A stretch of 54,460 nt of DNA from Paracoccus marinus (GTDB lineage: Bacteria; Pseudomonadota; Alphaproteobacteria; Rhodobacterales; Rhodobacteraceae): positions 1 to 54,460 of the forward strand of contig NZ_VJYZ01000009.1 in assembly GCF_007018965.1 (NCBI RefSeq), written 5' to 3'. Shown here piece after piece: positions 34,692 through 43,015 of the stretch. Numbering within the stretch: the stretch's first letter is position 1; every line of letters starts with the position of its first letter. The notes beneath the pieces are model-generated. The model saw only the letters and a list, made by a program, of their open reading frames with translations, was not told the origin of the DNA and searched no databases. The position numbers and the translations under genes were made by a program.

Positions 34692-36701
34692 TCACCTCAT
34701 GTAGCTGGAGTGCACGGTCCGTCGCCGCGGTGCAGGTCGGCTCGCTTTTGGTCCTGTTGTCGCGGTTCCCACATCCGGGTTGCCGTTCGCTGCCACACCG
34801 AGCTGCCCTTCCAGATCGGCCCAGCGCGCCTCGGGCCAGCGATCCGCACCGAGGATCCACGCCGCCGCGCGGGCGTAGACGCGGGTGTCGAGCGCCTCGT
34901 TGCGCTCGCGCAGCTTCTGCCATTCGAGCCTGGAGAAGCCGCGTCTTGTGCGGACCGTCACCAGCTGCTCGGCGGTCAACTGCTTCAGCCATTCGCTGTC
35001 CGCCCAGTCCGGCAGGTGGATCGTGCCGGGCGGAAAGACCGCGCCCTCGGCCATGTCTTCTTCGGTCGGCCGTTCCAGCCGCAGGAACCGGTAAGTCTCG
35101 GCCTTGAAGGTCGACACCGCGACCGTCCAGAGCCGCGCGCCGCGCCGCAGCCGCTTGCCGCCTTCGGTCGCGTCAACGAAGGTCGGGCCCGACACCGGGC
35201 TCGAGCGGTTGAACCCCTCGACGCCCTTGACCGGGGACACTTGCGCGAAGCCTTGCGCCCGCGACCAGGAGTAGACCGCCGGGGCCTCGTAGCCGGTGTC
35301 GATGGCCAGCCGCGCGATCCTGAGATGCGCGCCCCGTTCGTGCGGCCAGGGGCGGTCCAGCAGCGCTGTCAGTTCCGACCACGCGTCATGCCGATCCGGG
35401 CCGCCCTCGATGACGACGTGATCGACGAGCCAGCTTTCCAGACCACGACCCCAGGCCCAGACATCGACCTCGATGCGGTCCTTCTGGACATCGGCTCCGG
35501 CGGTCAGGAACAGCCCGCCCGCAGGCACCGTTCCGGATGCCCAACGCTCGCGCCGGTCGTAGAGCCGCTGCCAGTCCGGGGCTTCACCGGTCTCGACCCA
35601 AGTTTCGCCGAGGATCGTGTTCCGGAACGCCTTGATCGCCTCGTCCGATCCTTGGGCCGCCTCCCATGACCGCACGATCCGCTCCCAGCTCAGCCAGCCG
35701 ATCGGCGAGTAAAGCGCCGAGAGGTGATACCCGACCGTGGTCGGATCGGCGGGTCTGGCGGTCGCCCGCCATTCGCCCCCCTCCAGCATCGCCGTCTTGT
35801 GGTGTTCCGCGATGGGCGTCTCGCAGCTGTCGCAGTGATACTCGGCCGTCTCCGGGCGGCCCTTCTGCCAGCGCAGCCGGTCGAACTTCAGCCATTGCAT
35901 CGCGCCGCAATGCGGACACGGAACGAAGTACCGGCGCTGGTCGCTCGCCTCGTATTCACGCTCGATGCGCGACAGACCCCGGATCGTTGGGGTCGAGACC
36001 AGGAGCACCTTGCGCCGGTGGGCGAAGGTCAGCGATCGGGCCTCGGCCAGCGTGACCGGATCGCCTTCCTCATCGGCCGAGGCCGGATAGGCATCGACCT
36101 CGTCGAGGAAGATGTAACGCGCCGGGGTCGATCGCAGCCCGACTGCCGAGTTCGCCCCGGTCATGATCAGGATGCCGCCCGCGAATTCCTTGGACAGCAT
36201 CGTGTTGCCCGCGTCGCGGGATCGCGCGGGCTTCACCCGCTCCCGCAGGTCGGGGCTCTCGTCGATCAGCGGATCGATCCGCTGGCGCGAGTTGCGCTTG
36301 GCCAGTTCAACAGTCGGCTGGACCGCGAGCATCGGACCCGGCGCCTGGTGGATGGCGAACCCGATCCAATTGTTCCCGGCCTCGGTCGCGCCGACCTGTG
36401 CGGCCTTCATGAACACGATCCGCTGCGTGGGATCGCCCGGCGACAGCCGGTCCATGATCTCGCGCATGTAGGGCGTGCGCACCGTGCGGTATCGCCCGGG
36501 CTCGGCCGAGGCGCGGCCCGAGAGCATCCGGTGCCGGTCCGCCCATTCCGAGACGGTCAGGTCCGGGTCGGGCCGCAGCCCGTTGCCCCAGGCGCGCAGG
36601 ATCTCGCCCGCGCCGTCGAAGTCCGTCAGGCCATCATCATCACCGGAAGTCGGGCCGGACCTCGGCGAGTTCGTCGAGGTGGGCGCGTACATGTTTCTCA
36701 A
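34692..36701 (-). CDS. Terminase large subunit (lambda gpA-like)
   Basis: 669 aa. The ATPase part shows a Walker A-like KAAQVGATEAGNNW (about residues 99-112) and Walker B FLDEVDAYP (Asp200-Glu201). A zinc-ribbon-like CPHCGAMQW and CDSCETP pair follows, then the nuclease region (LTAGADVQKDRIEVDVWAWG, AIDTGYEAPAVY). The enzyme packages DNA into heads and cuts at cos-type sites. The start overlaps the small-subunit gene by about 60 bp; ATG 36692 is an alternative. Confidence 0.94.
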   Translation of the reverse strand: MRNMYAPTSTNSPRSGPTSGDDDGLTDFDGAGEILRAWGNGLRPDPDLTVSEWADRHRMLSGRASAEPGRYRTVRTPYMREIMDRLSPGDPTQRIVFMKAAQVGATEAGNNWIGFAIHQAPGPMLAVQPTVELAKRNSRQRIDPLIDESPDLRERVKPARSRDAGNTMLSKEFAGGILIMTGANSAVGLRSTPARYIFLDEVDAYPASADEEGDPVTLAEARSLTFAHRRKVLLVSTPTIRGLSRIEREYEASDQRRYFVPCPHCGAMQWLKFDRLRWQKGRPETAEYHCDSCETPIAEHHKTAMLEGGEWRATARPADPTTVGYHLSALYSPIGWLSWERIVRSWEAAQGSDEAIKAFRNTILGETWVETGEAPDWQRLYDRRERWASGTVPAGGLFLTAGADVQKDRIEVDVWAWGRGLESWLVDHVVIEGGPDRHDAWSELTALLDRPWPHERGAHLRIARLAIDTGYEAPAVYSWSRAQGFAQVSPVKGVEGFNRSSPVSGPTFVDATEGGKRLRRGARLWTVAVSTFKAETYRFLRLERPTEEDMAEGAVFPPGTIHLPDWADSEWLKQLTAEQLVTVRTRRGFSRLEWQKLRERNEALDTRVYARAAAWILGADRWPEARWADLEGQLGVAANGNPDVGTATTGPKASRPAPRRRTVHSSYMR

Positions 36702-37200
36702 CGACCTTCTGCATCGCGGCTGGCTCGACGCCCAGATCGGCCGCCATCAGCGCAGACGAGCGCGCGGGCCAATTCACCCATGCGTCCCGAACTTCCCGCG
36801 CCAGGCGGAACACCAGCGCCAGGGCACGCGCCCGCTCGATCAACTCCCCCTTCAGCTTCTGGAGCCGAATGCGCCGCTCCTGCGCCTTCAGCACCTCGTT
36901 CGCGGTCTTCGCCTGCAGGAAGGTCGTGCCGCCACCGACCGCCGGGACTGCCAGACCCTGTTCGCGCAACGTATCGCCGACAGCGGCCACCGCCGCCTCG
37001 GGGACGGGCTTCAGCTTCGGCGCGGGCGGTTTCCTCGTCTTCGATGGGTCCGTCGCCTCGGCACGCCGGGCGTCGCTGGCGGCCGCGTTGATGCTGCCGT
37101 CCGGATAGAGGACCAGCCGCTCGGCCGTCTTCGCCTTCTGGATCGCACCCCGCGACAGCCCGACATGGGCGGCGTACTGGCGCTCGCTCATGCCCTGCAT
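36640..37200 (-). CDS. Terminase small subunit-like DNA-packaging protein
   Basis: 186 aa. An N-terminal helix-turn-helix (MSERQYAAHVGLSRGAIQKAKTAERLVLYPDGS) resembles the Nu1-type DNA recognition domain. The rest is helical and charged (VLKAQERRIRLQKLKGELIE). It would recognise the packaging site. It opens the packaging/head operon and lies divergent to the gene at 37312. Confidence 0.78.
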   Translation of the reverse strand: MQGMSERQYAAHVGLSRGAIQKAKTAERLVLYPDGSINAAASDARRAEATDPSKTRKPPAPKLKPVPEAAVAAVGDTLREQGLAVPAVGGGTTFLQAKTANEVLKAQERRIRLQKLKGELIERARALALVFRLAREVRDAWVNWPARSSALMAADLGVEPAAMQKVVEKHVRAHLDELAEVRPDFR

Positions 37201-37231
37201 CGACGGCTCCGATTATCATTCAAGATCATGT

Positions 37232-37250
37232 GCTTATCGAGTTGATAAGC
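37232..37250. promoter_or_regulatory. Operator-like palindrome in a divergent promoter region
   Basis: GCTTATC-GAGTT-GATAAGC has perfect 7-bp arms. It lies in the 111-bp gap between the minus-strand terminase operon and the plus-strand gene at 37312, where promoters for both directions are expected. A regulator binding here could switch the two. Confidence 0.5.
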
Positions 37251-37311
37251 GGTGCGGACAGAGGGAACGTGTCTCCAGAAGGACGATGCAACTCAACAAG
37301 GAGCCACCTCG

Positions 37312-37584
37312 ATGACCACCCGCCTGAACCCGATCACCACCCCGCGCCACGAACTCCGCGCCGAAAAAGCGCGGCGGAACAAGGAAGCCGCGCTCGCCGC
37401 CTTCATCGGCAAGAAGGCCGAGATCGACGAGATGCTCGCCCGGCTGCAGGCGCTCAGCGCCGACCATTTCAACTGCGCCCCCGACGAGGCGGGCTGGGCC
37501 ATGGTCGGCACCCTCGAACACTACGCCAGCCTTCTGAAGCGCATCACCGACAGCGCCTTCGGCGAGGGCGAACACGCCCGCTGA
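37312..37584 (+). CDS. Conserved small phage protein, unknown function
   Basis: 90 aa, charged and helical (HELRAEKARRNKEAALAAFI, GKKAEIDEMLARLQALSADH), ending LEHYASLLKRITDSAFGEGE. I have seen similar proteins next to DUF3489 genes in Rhodobacterales prophages, without assigned function. AAGGAG lies before ATG 37312. It is the first gene of the only plus-strand phage cassette. Confidence 0.72.
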   Translation: MTTRLNPITTPRHELRAEKARRNKEAALAAFIGKKAEIDEMLARLQALSADHFNCAPDEAGWAMVGTLEHYASLLKRITDSAFGEGEHAR

Positions 37585-37679
37585 TCTCCGGTCCAGCCGG
37601 AACTCCTGCCGCGCGCCCTGCGCGGCTCGGGGTCGTAGAAGGCGCCGCATGACGCGGGCCCGAAAACGGAGACGACCCC

Positions 37680-38252
37680 ATGACCAAGATTTCCGACACC
37701 CAAGCCCTGATCCTGAGCGCCGCCACCCAGCGGCCCGAGCACATCGCCCTGCCGCTGCCCGAGAGCCTGCGCGGCGGCGCCGCCGCCAAGGTGGTCGGAG
37801 CGATGCTCGCCAAGGGGTACCTGCAGGAGGTCGATGCCGACATGCGCAAGGGCGAGCCCGTCTGGCGCGAGACCGGCGACGGCCACGGCGTCACGCTGGT
37901 CGCCACCGACGCAGGCCTCGCCGCCATCGGCATCAAGCCCGACGACGCGAACACCGCGCCTGCGGGCACGACGGACGCGCCTTCCGAGGAGCCCGCGCCG
38001 GACACCCGCACCGGACCGAAGGCCGCGCCCAAGGCGCGCACCCCGCGCGAGGGCACCAAGCAGGCCACCCTGATCGCCATGCTGCGCGCGCCGGACGGCG
38101 CGACCATTGAGGAGATCATGGCCGCGACGGGCTGGCAGTCGCACACGGTGCGCGGCGCGATGGCCGGGTCGCTGAAGAAGAAGCTCAGGCTCGAGGTGAC
38201 CTCGGAGAAGGTCGAGAACCGGGGGCGCGTGTACAAACTCCCCGTCGCCTGA
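37680..38252 (+). CDS. DUF3489 domain protein, winged-helix-like
   Basis: 190 aa. The C-terminal domain (REGTKQATLIAMLRAPDGAT, EIMAATGWQSHTVRGAMAGS) is a winged-helix-like DNA-binding unit typical of DUF3489. The N-terminal half (TQALILSAATQRPEHIALPL, AMLAKGYLQEVDADM) looks like a second winged helix. A Pro/Ala linker joins them. It may regulate the divergent packaging operon (inference from position). Confidence 0.82.
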   Translation: MTKISDTQALILSAATQRPEHIALPLPESLRGGAAAKVVGAMLAKGYLQEVDADMRKGEPVWRETGDGHGVTLVATDAGLAAIGIKPDDANTAPAGTTDAPSEEPAPDTRTGPKAAPKARTPREGTKQATLIAMLRAPDGATIEEIMAATGWQSHTVRGAMAGSLKKKLRLEVTSEKVENRGRVYKLPVA

Positions 38253-38278
38253 CGCGCCGGACCCCGACAAGCTGATGG

Positions 38279-38301
38279 CCGCCGTCCCTCCGGGGCGGCG
38301 G
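38279..38301. terminator. Bidirectional hairpin between convergent genes
   Basis: CCGCCGTCCC-TCC-GGGGCGGCGG forms a 10-bp stem with one G-T pair. It lies between the DUF3489 gene (plus) and the small membrane protein gene (minus), so it can end both. Confidence 0.65.
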
Positions 38302-38305
38302 TCGA

Positions 38306-38530
38306 TCATTTGGCGGTCCGCATCCGGATCGCCTCGAACACCCGCCGCAAGGCGAAGGAACGCGCTATCGACACGATGGTGAAGATGGCGCCCATCTTCA
38401 GGTTCTGCGCCAGCGTCGTGTGCAGGCCGAAGATCGGGAAGATCAGGATCTGCGTTATGACCGCGACGCCGTAGCCGACGATCACGTTGGCGACGGACTC
38501 GACCAGCGACATGAGGCGTGATTGCTTCAT
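38306..38530 (-). CDS. Small phage membrane protein (DUF7220-like)
   Basis: 74 aa with two membrane segments (VANVIVGYGVAVITQILIFP; LKMGAIFTIVSIARSFALRR). It matches a small family (I recall DUF7220) of phage membrane proteins of unknown role. ATG 38530 overlaps by 4 bp the stop of the second frame of the cytosine methyltransferase region, which helps decide where that gene ends. Confidence 0.75.
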   Translation of the reverse strand: MKQSRLMSLVESVANVIVGYGVAVITQILIFPIFGLHTTLAQNLKMGAIFTIVSIARSFALRRVFEAIRMRTAK

Positions 38531-39200
38531 GTCGCCGCCTCATCCATCGGCCAGCAGTTCAGCCGCCAGAGTTCGCAGCGCATGCGCCGCAACCAGCGGG
38601 ACCACGCCGTTGCCACAGAGCCGAAGCCGGTCCACCCGGTGGGCCAGCCCATCAGCGCCTCGACGAACAGCGGGTTCAAGGTCCGGCGCGGCTCGGAGGT
38701 ATCGCTCCCAGCCGTCGGCGTCACCAGGACCTGGCGGCCAAGCAGGCCGTTCACCGGCGTGTTCGCGAGGCTCGTCGCCCCGTCCTTGTGATCGCGCGCC
38801 GTCGGCGTCATCCACATCCCGGCCGCGTGGGTCAGGTCTGCTGTCCGCCTGTTGCCCGCGCTCGGCTTGCATCCGTCGTTCGCCATCGGCGTCGGCCAGT
38901 CCCGCGCCATCCGGTCCAGACCCTTCTCGTCGCGCCTCTCGCCACCCCGGCTGCGGAAGCTGTCGATCTGCGGCGTCGGCCAAAGTGCTGCCGTCGTCGC
39001 GAGGTTCATCCCGTGCTGCCCCGCTTCCTGCGAGGGCGTCGGCTTCGTCTGCCGGTTCTCGTTGGCGCTGGCCCGGGGCGTCGGCCACAGCCGCAGCAGT
39101 TCGGTCCGGTTCCCGCCACTCGACCGGGTTCCAGAGCAGGCGCGCGGGGTCGGCCAGTTCGTCTCCCTCGCGGATGGCGAGGATGAAGAGCCGCTCGCGC
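38527..39200 (-). CDS. Overlapping +1-frame reading frame with WPTP repeats (frame B)
   Basis: In the frame one base downstream of the methyltransferase frame, repeats such as NWPTPRACSG, LWPTPRASANEN, LWPTPQIDSF, DWPTPMANDG and WMTPTARD lead to LNPLFVEALMGWPTGWT and a stop at 38527. That stop overlaps the next start (ATGA). WPTP repeats with an LNP-x-FVE-x-LMG-x-P-x-GWT end are familiar from phage methyltransferase-associated proteins. Third-position GC here is clearly higher than in frame A. No good start codon is visible, so it would need a +1 shift, an internal start or a fused ancestor. The left bound given is approximate. Confidence 0.55.
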
Positions 39201-39721
39201 TTGTGGGGCGCGCCGACCTCCGCCGCCGTGAAGAGGCCTGCCGCAAGCCTGTAGCCCATGCCGACCAGTCCGCTGGCGACTTCGGGGAAGCCGAGGCGGA
39301 GATGATGGGCGACGTTCTCGAGGAAGACGAAGGGCGGCTCGACCTCGTCGATGATGCGGGCGACATGCGGCCAGAGGTGCCGCGGGTCGTCCGCGCCCCG
39401 GCGTTTGCCCGCGACGGAGAACGGCTGGCATGGATAGCCCGCAGTGACGATATCCACTGCGCCGCGCCAAGGGCGGCCGTCGAAGGTTCCAACATCGTCC
39501 CAGACAACAGCCTGATCCAGGGACGCGTCTTCCATCCGCGCCACGAGAGTGGCTGCGGCGAAGGTTTCCCGTTCGACATGGCCCACAGCACGATATCCGG
39601 GGATGGCGATGGCGAGCCCGAGGTCGAGACCGCCTGCGCCAGAGCAGAGGGAGAGGCCGAAAAGGCATGCGTTTCCGGTTCCGGACGCGCGTCCGGAGGA
39701 AGGTAGAGCCAGGTCATGCAT
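38540..39721 (-). CDS. Cytosine-C5 DNA methyltransferase (Dcm family), frame A
   Basis: 393 aa from ATG 39721, which follows the ParB-methyltransferase stop by 1 bp. Motifs: I (GLSLCSGAGGLDLGL), IV (GYPCQPFSVAGKR, catalytic Cys98), VI (VFLENVAHH), VIII (APHKRERLF) and X (RLRLCGNGVVPLVAAHALRT). It methylates cytosine C5, probably protecting phage DNA. From about 39190 to the end, third-position GC falls sharply in this frame and rises in the +1 frame, which also encodes phage-like sequence to 38527. The target-recognition stretch here is low-complexity (repeated ADADG-like units). Either the C-terminus is dual coding or a frameshift has occurred. Confidence 0.8.
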   Translation of the reverse strand: MHDLALPSSGRASGTGNACLFGLSLCSGAGGLDLGLAIAIPGYRAVGHVERETFAAATLVARMEDASLDQAVVWDDVGTFDGRPWRGAVDIVTAGYPCQPFSVAGKRRGADDPRHLWPHVARIIDEVEPPFVFLENVAHHLRLGFPEVASGLVGMGYRLAAGLFTAAEVGAPHKRERLFILAIREGDELADPARLLWNPVEWREPDRTAAAVADAPGQRQREPADEADALAGSGAARDEPRDDGSTLADAADRQLPQPGWREARREGSGPDGAGLADADGERRMQAERGQQADSRPDPRGRDVDDADGARSQGRGDEPREHAGERPAWPPGPGDADGWERYLRAAPDLEPAVRRGADGLAHRVDRLRLCGNGVVPLVAAHALRTLAAELLADG

Positions 39722-39722
39722 G

Positions 39723-41099
39723 TCACGCGGCGGTCTTGCGCTTTCGCGCGGGTTCGGGGGCCGTGTCCGTTGCCGGGGGATCGGCCGGGGCGTCGGCATC
39801 GTCGCCCAGCCGCTCCGTCCTCACCTGCGCGAAGGTCCGACCGTCGCCATCGAGGATCGCGTCGCGGCCGGTCTCGGCCTGCCAGCGTTCGACGGCGACA
39901 TCGATGTAGGCTGGGCTGATTTCCATCGCGAAGACACGGCGGCCGTTGGCCTCGCCCGCCATGATCTGCGAGCCGGACCCCGAGAAGGGCTCGTAGCAAA
40001 GCCCACCGCGCGCCACATGCTGGCGCATCGGGATCCCGAAAGCGTCCAGCGGTTTCGGCGTCGGATGGTCGGGGCGCTCGTCCTTGGCGAAGGACGGCAT
40101 CTCCCAGGTCGACGGCAGTGTCTGCTCGGCCACCTTCGGCGGGCGGTTCGGGCGGCGCCAGCCCATGAAACAGGGCTCGTGCTTCCAGAGGTAGTGGGAC
40201 CGGGTCAGGACGCCTCGGTCCTTCACCCAGATGATCTGCTGGTGGACGAAGGCCCCAGCCTTTTCCCAGCAAGCCTCGAGCATCGCCTGGCGGCGCGAGG
40301 CGTGCCAGCAGTACCAGGCGGCATCCTCCGCGATCGCCTCGGCGACCGCCGCGGCGATGAAGCCGTCATAGAGTTCGGCGCCCTGCGAACTGTCGTCCCA
40401 CGTGGTGCCGTAGGACGCCGACCAATCCTTGTTCCGGGTCGGATGGTTCGAGCCGTCGTAGTCGACCAGATACGGCGGGTCGGTCGCGAACAGGATCGCG
40501 CGCTCGCCATTCATCAGTCGGCGCACATCGGCCGCGCTGGTGCTGTCGCCGCAGAGCAGGCGGTGGTCGCCGAGGATCCAGAGATCGCCCGTCCGAGACG
40601 CCGGGTTGCGCGGCGGCTCTGGGATAGTCACCGGCGGCACGGAGCCCCCGGCGCCACCTTCTTCACCGTCTTCTTCCGTGACGTAGGCCAGCAGCTTGTC
40701 GAGCTCGCCATCCGAGAAGCCGACCAGCGACAGGTCGTAATCGTCGGCCAGCAGGTCGTTCAGTTCCGCCGACAGCAGTGCTTCGTCCCAGGTGCCGAGT
40801 TCGGTCAGCTTGTTGTCCGCGATCCGGTAGGCCCGGCGCTGCGCCTCGGTCAGGTGACCCAGCACGATGACCGGCGCTTCGGTCAGCCCCAGCTGCGTCG
40901 CGGCCAGCACGCGCCCGTGGCCCGCGATCAGTTCGCCGTCCTCTGCGACGAGGCACGGCACGGTCCAGCCGAACTCGGCCATGCTGGCGGCGATCTTCGC
41001 GACCTGGTCGGCCCCATGCGCCTTGGCGTTCTTCGCGTAGGGCTGGAGCTTGGCCAGCGGCCAGGTCTCGATCCGCTCGGGGGCGAAGCTCAGCGTCAT
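39723..41099 (-). CDS. DNA methyltransferase with N-terminal ParB-like domain
   Basis: 458 aa. The N-terminal ParB/Srx domain (YAKNAKAHGADQVAKIAASM, ELIAGHGRVLAATQLG) is followed by an N4/N6-type methyltransferase: DPPY (about 207-210), then a downstream FSGSGSQIMAGEANGR SAM-binding motif and HPTPKPLDAFG. These fusions are common in Rhodobacterales phages and modify adenine or N4-cytosine. With the neighbouring Dcm gene the phage has two modification activities, probably against host restriction. ATG 41099 marks the start of the ParB domain; the longer frame upstream has no domain-like sequence. Confidence 0.9.
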   Translation of the reverse strand: MTLSFAPERIETWPLAKLQPYAKNAKAHGADQVAKIAASMAEFGWTVPCLVAEDGELIAGHGRVLAATQLGLTEAPVIVLGHLTEAQRRAYRIADNKLTELGTWDEALLSAELNDLLADDYDLSLVGFSDGELDKLLAYVTEEDGEEGGAGGSVPPVTIPEPPRNPASRTGDLWILGDHRLLCGDSTSAADVRRLMNGERAILFATDPPYLVDYDGSNHPTRNKDWSASYGTTWDDSSQGAELYDGFIAAAVAEAIAEDAAWYCWHASRRQAMLEACWEKAGAFVHQQIIWVKDRGVLTRSHYLWKHEPCFMGWRRPNRPPKVAEQTLPSTWEMPSFAKDERPDHPTPKPLDAFGIPMRQHVARGGLCYEPFSGSGSQIMAGEANGRRVFAMEISPAYIDVAVERWQAETGRDAILDGDGRTFAQVRTERLGDDADAPADPPATDTAPEPARKRKTAA

Positions 41100-41503
41100 G
41101 GTGGGCAAGGTTCCTCGGTCGGGTGGATGCCGGTGGCTTCCGGACTCCGGATGCCGCGCTGGACTCCACACGGGGTCCAGCGGCCACCAGCGGTGTCCAG
41201 GCGGAAGGCCAGCGTTCATTGGTGTTTGCGCGGGGCGCGCGTGGCTCCGGCTTCCGGGTGGCTTCCCAAAAATCCGGCCCTGTCGCTGGCGATGTCCCGC
41301 GCTTCGCCCGCCAGCATACGTTTCGGCCCGGAAAGGAACCGGAAAAACAGAGGCTTGATTGGATGGACCCCGGCTGGACCCTTCGCTGGACCCCGGAAGC
41401 CGGCGACGGGGGCCGTCCCGCGCGCGCCTCTCCCGAGCATGCCCTTTTTCTAGCGCCATTCGCCGAACGTGTAAGGCCCCGCGATGTACACCCGAAAATT
41501 CCC
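41100..41503. other. Intergenic stretch with GGACCC repeats, no gene seen
   Basis: I see no supportable gene. The notable feature is TGGACCC repeated three times at about 41363-41395 with 11-12 bp spacing, plus a reverse-oriented GGGTCCAGC near 41175. It may hold the promoter of the methyltransferase operon or a protein-binding site. Confidence 0.4.
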
Positions 41504-41950
41504 TCAGAGGACGATTGTTCTTGACAGCCGATTGGCGTTTTCGATGACGAACTGCTGCGAGCGTCGGGGCGACGGCACGCGACCGTTCAGCCGCCAGGTG
41601 ATCACCGCAAGGCCGTACTGCCAGCGCCTGGTCGCGGCCGTGCGGGACAGACCGAACTGCCAGCAGATCGGCTTCCACGCCATCCCGTCGGCGCGGGCCC
41701 AGACCAGGCGCGCATCCTCAGGCTCGAGCCAGCGCAGCCAGAGCATGGTTTCCTCGGCCTGCGTGATCTGTCGCGGGCTGGGCCGCGGGCGACGCATCTG
41801 CGGCTCCTGACCGACCTGATCGGCGAAGCTGTGGAGATACTCGGGCCACGCGTTGAAGAAGCCCTGCGGCATCACCCCCGGCATCTGCCGCATCACGCCC
41901 GCCGCAAGTTCGAGCCGGTCCTGCACCTGTGCTGTGCTCCACTCACCCAT
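41504..41950 (-). CDS. DUF6362-like phage protein with HTH-like C-terminal half
   Basis: 148 aa. Motifs MPQGFFNAWPEYLHSFADQV, RPSPRQITQAEETMLWLRWL and MAWKPICWQFGLSRTAATRR match my memory of DUF6362. The last motif reads as a helix-turn-helix like that of GcrA or sigma region 4, so DNA binding and late-gene control are possible. It overlaps the next gene by 8 bp. Confidence 0.72.
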   Translation of the reverse strand: MGEWSTAQVQDRLELAAGVMRQMPGVMPQGFFNAWPEYLHSFADQVGQEPQMRRPRPSPRQITQAEETMLWLRWLEPEDARLVWARADGMAWKPICWQFGLSRTAATRRWQYGLAVITWRLNGRVPSPRRSQQFVIENANRLSRTIVL

Positions 41951-42146
41951 GGCGCGCCTCCCGTTCGCGTTTGCCGTAGAGCCGCTCGCCGAGCTGCCGG
42001 ACCAGTTCGCGCTCCGGCCAGGTGAGGCGGTGGTCGTCGACAGCCACGGCCAGCAGCCCCTGTTCCTTCCAGCCGTCGCGCTTGACCTCGTCGGGGTTGC
42101 GGCGGTGGCCGCCGTATCCCTTCGGCGTGAACCGCATGCCGCTCAT
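41943..42146 (-). CDS. Small conserved phage protein, unknown
   Basis: 67 aa, basic (MSGMRFTPKGYGGHRRNPDE, VKRDGWKEQGLLAVAVDDHR). No domain recognised. It is tightly coupled to both neighbours (4-bp overlap with the RuvC-like gene), so it is a genuine gene of the replication cluster. Confidence 0.68.
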   Translation of the reverse strand: MSGMRFTPKGYGGHRRNPDEVKRDGWKEQGLLAVAVDDHRLTWPERELVRQLGERLYGKREREARHG

Positions 42147-42679
42147 TGCACACCTCCGCGGGTCTCCAGCGCCCAGAGCAGGATCGCGATGGCGTCGGCC
42201 TCGTTATCGTCGGCGGGCGAGAAGCCGCGCGCGCGCGCGGCCGCCAGCATGGCGTCCTTGTTCGCGTTGCCCTTGCCCGTGGCGTGGCGTTTGATGGTGC
42301 CGACCGGCACACCCTCGTAGGGAATGCCGCGCAGCTCGGCCCACGCGGTCAGCGTGGCCATGAGCCCGCCATAGACATGGGCCGCGTCGGTCCCGGCATG
42401 CCGGCGGACCTCCTCGAACCAGATGGCGGAAATCGGACCGGACAGCCGGTCGATCTCGGCCAGCCAGTTGGTGAAGCGGAGGTACCGCATGCCGCCGCCG
42501 TCAAAGCGGCCGGGGCGGAAAGACACTGTGCCGCTGGTGATCAGCCCGTCGACGCCGTGCAGGGCCCAGCCGGTGGCGGTGCCCAGATCGAGCGCGAGCA
42601 GCGTGCGGGCGGCGCGGAAGGCGGGCGGCAGATCGGGGATTGCCTCGTGGATCCTGCTGGTCAGAGTCGCTTCAGCCAT
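42143..42679 (-). CDS. RuvC-like Holliday junction nuclease
   Basis: 178 aa. The RNase H-fold pattern is visible: LLALDLGTATGWALHG (first acidic strand), IWFEEVRRHAGTDAAHVYG (Glu), and DDNEADAIAILLWAL (final Asp pair). It would resolve branched phage DNA before packaging. ATG 42679 follows a 336-bp gap with several palindromes. Confidence 0.85.
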   Translation of the reverse strand: MAEATLTSRIHEAIPDLPPAFRAARTLLALDLGTATGWALHGVDGLITSGTVSFRPGRFDGGGMRYLRFTNWLAEIDRLSGPISAIWFEEVRRHAGTDAAHVYGGLMATLTAWAELRGIPYEGVPVGTIKRHATGKGNANKDAMLAAARARGFSPADDNEADAIAILLWALETRGGVQ

Positions 42680-42843
42680 CGTGGTCTCCTTTTCGGGCTG
42701 GCTGCGGGGTGGAAGACGACGGCGGTCATGTGCTTGGCGGTACCGGCCGCCGTCGTCGGACGGGGATATGCAGGGGGCGTCAGAGCCCGCGCGCGGAAAC
42801 CCCTCGACGTATGGGAGGAGAGGCCAAACCTGTCGGTTGGCCT

Positions 42844-42862
42844 CCCCATACGTAGTATGGGG
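42844..42862. promoter_or_regulatory. Operator-like palindrome
   Basis: CCCCATAC-GTA-GTATGGGG has perfect 8-bp arms around a 3-bp centre. It lies upstream of the RuvC-like gene, suited to a dimeric phage repressor or activator. Confidence 0.55.
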
Positions 42863-42876
42863 GTTTCACACCTAAC

Positions 42877-42892
42877 TGTTCCGCACGGAACA
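42877..42892. promoter_or_regulatory. Second operator-like palindrome
   Basis: TGTTCCG-CA-CGGAACA has perfect 7-bp arms and lies 14 bp from the first palindrome. The two sequences differ, so they may bind different proteins. Confidence 0.5.
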
Positions 42893-43015
42893 ACACTTTG
42901 ATTTCATTACGGATAACAACTTCACTAAGTCTTCGGGCATGAGTTAGGGACCTACCTCTTATTTCACCGTAGCCTGTTGAATTCGTTGGGCACACAGTCG
43001 GTGAAGTCATATGAG

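Larger units (their letters stand above)
42680..43015. other. Regulatory gap with clustered palindromes, no gene seen
   Basis: Lower-GC DNA than its surroundings. It holds CCCCATAC-GTA-GTATGGGG (42844-42862) and TGTTCCG-CA-CGGAACA (42877-42892), followed by an AT-rich stretch (42893-42975). A 76-codon minus-strand frame (42780-43010) covers part of it but lacks a recognisable protein pattern. It probably contains the promoter and operators for the RuvC-like to methyltransferase operon, or a replication origin. Confidence 0.5.

Noticed and set aside
39549..41453. 634-codon plus-strand open frame
   Set aside because: Antisense to the ParB-methyltransferase, no recognisable motifs.
42780..43010. 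76-codon minus-strand frame in the palindrome region
   Set aside because: It reads through the palindromes and lacks protein-like character; I prefer a regulatory region.
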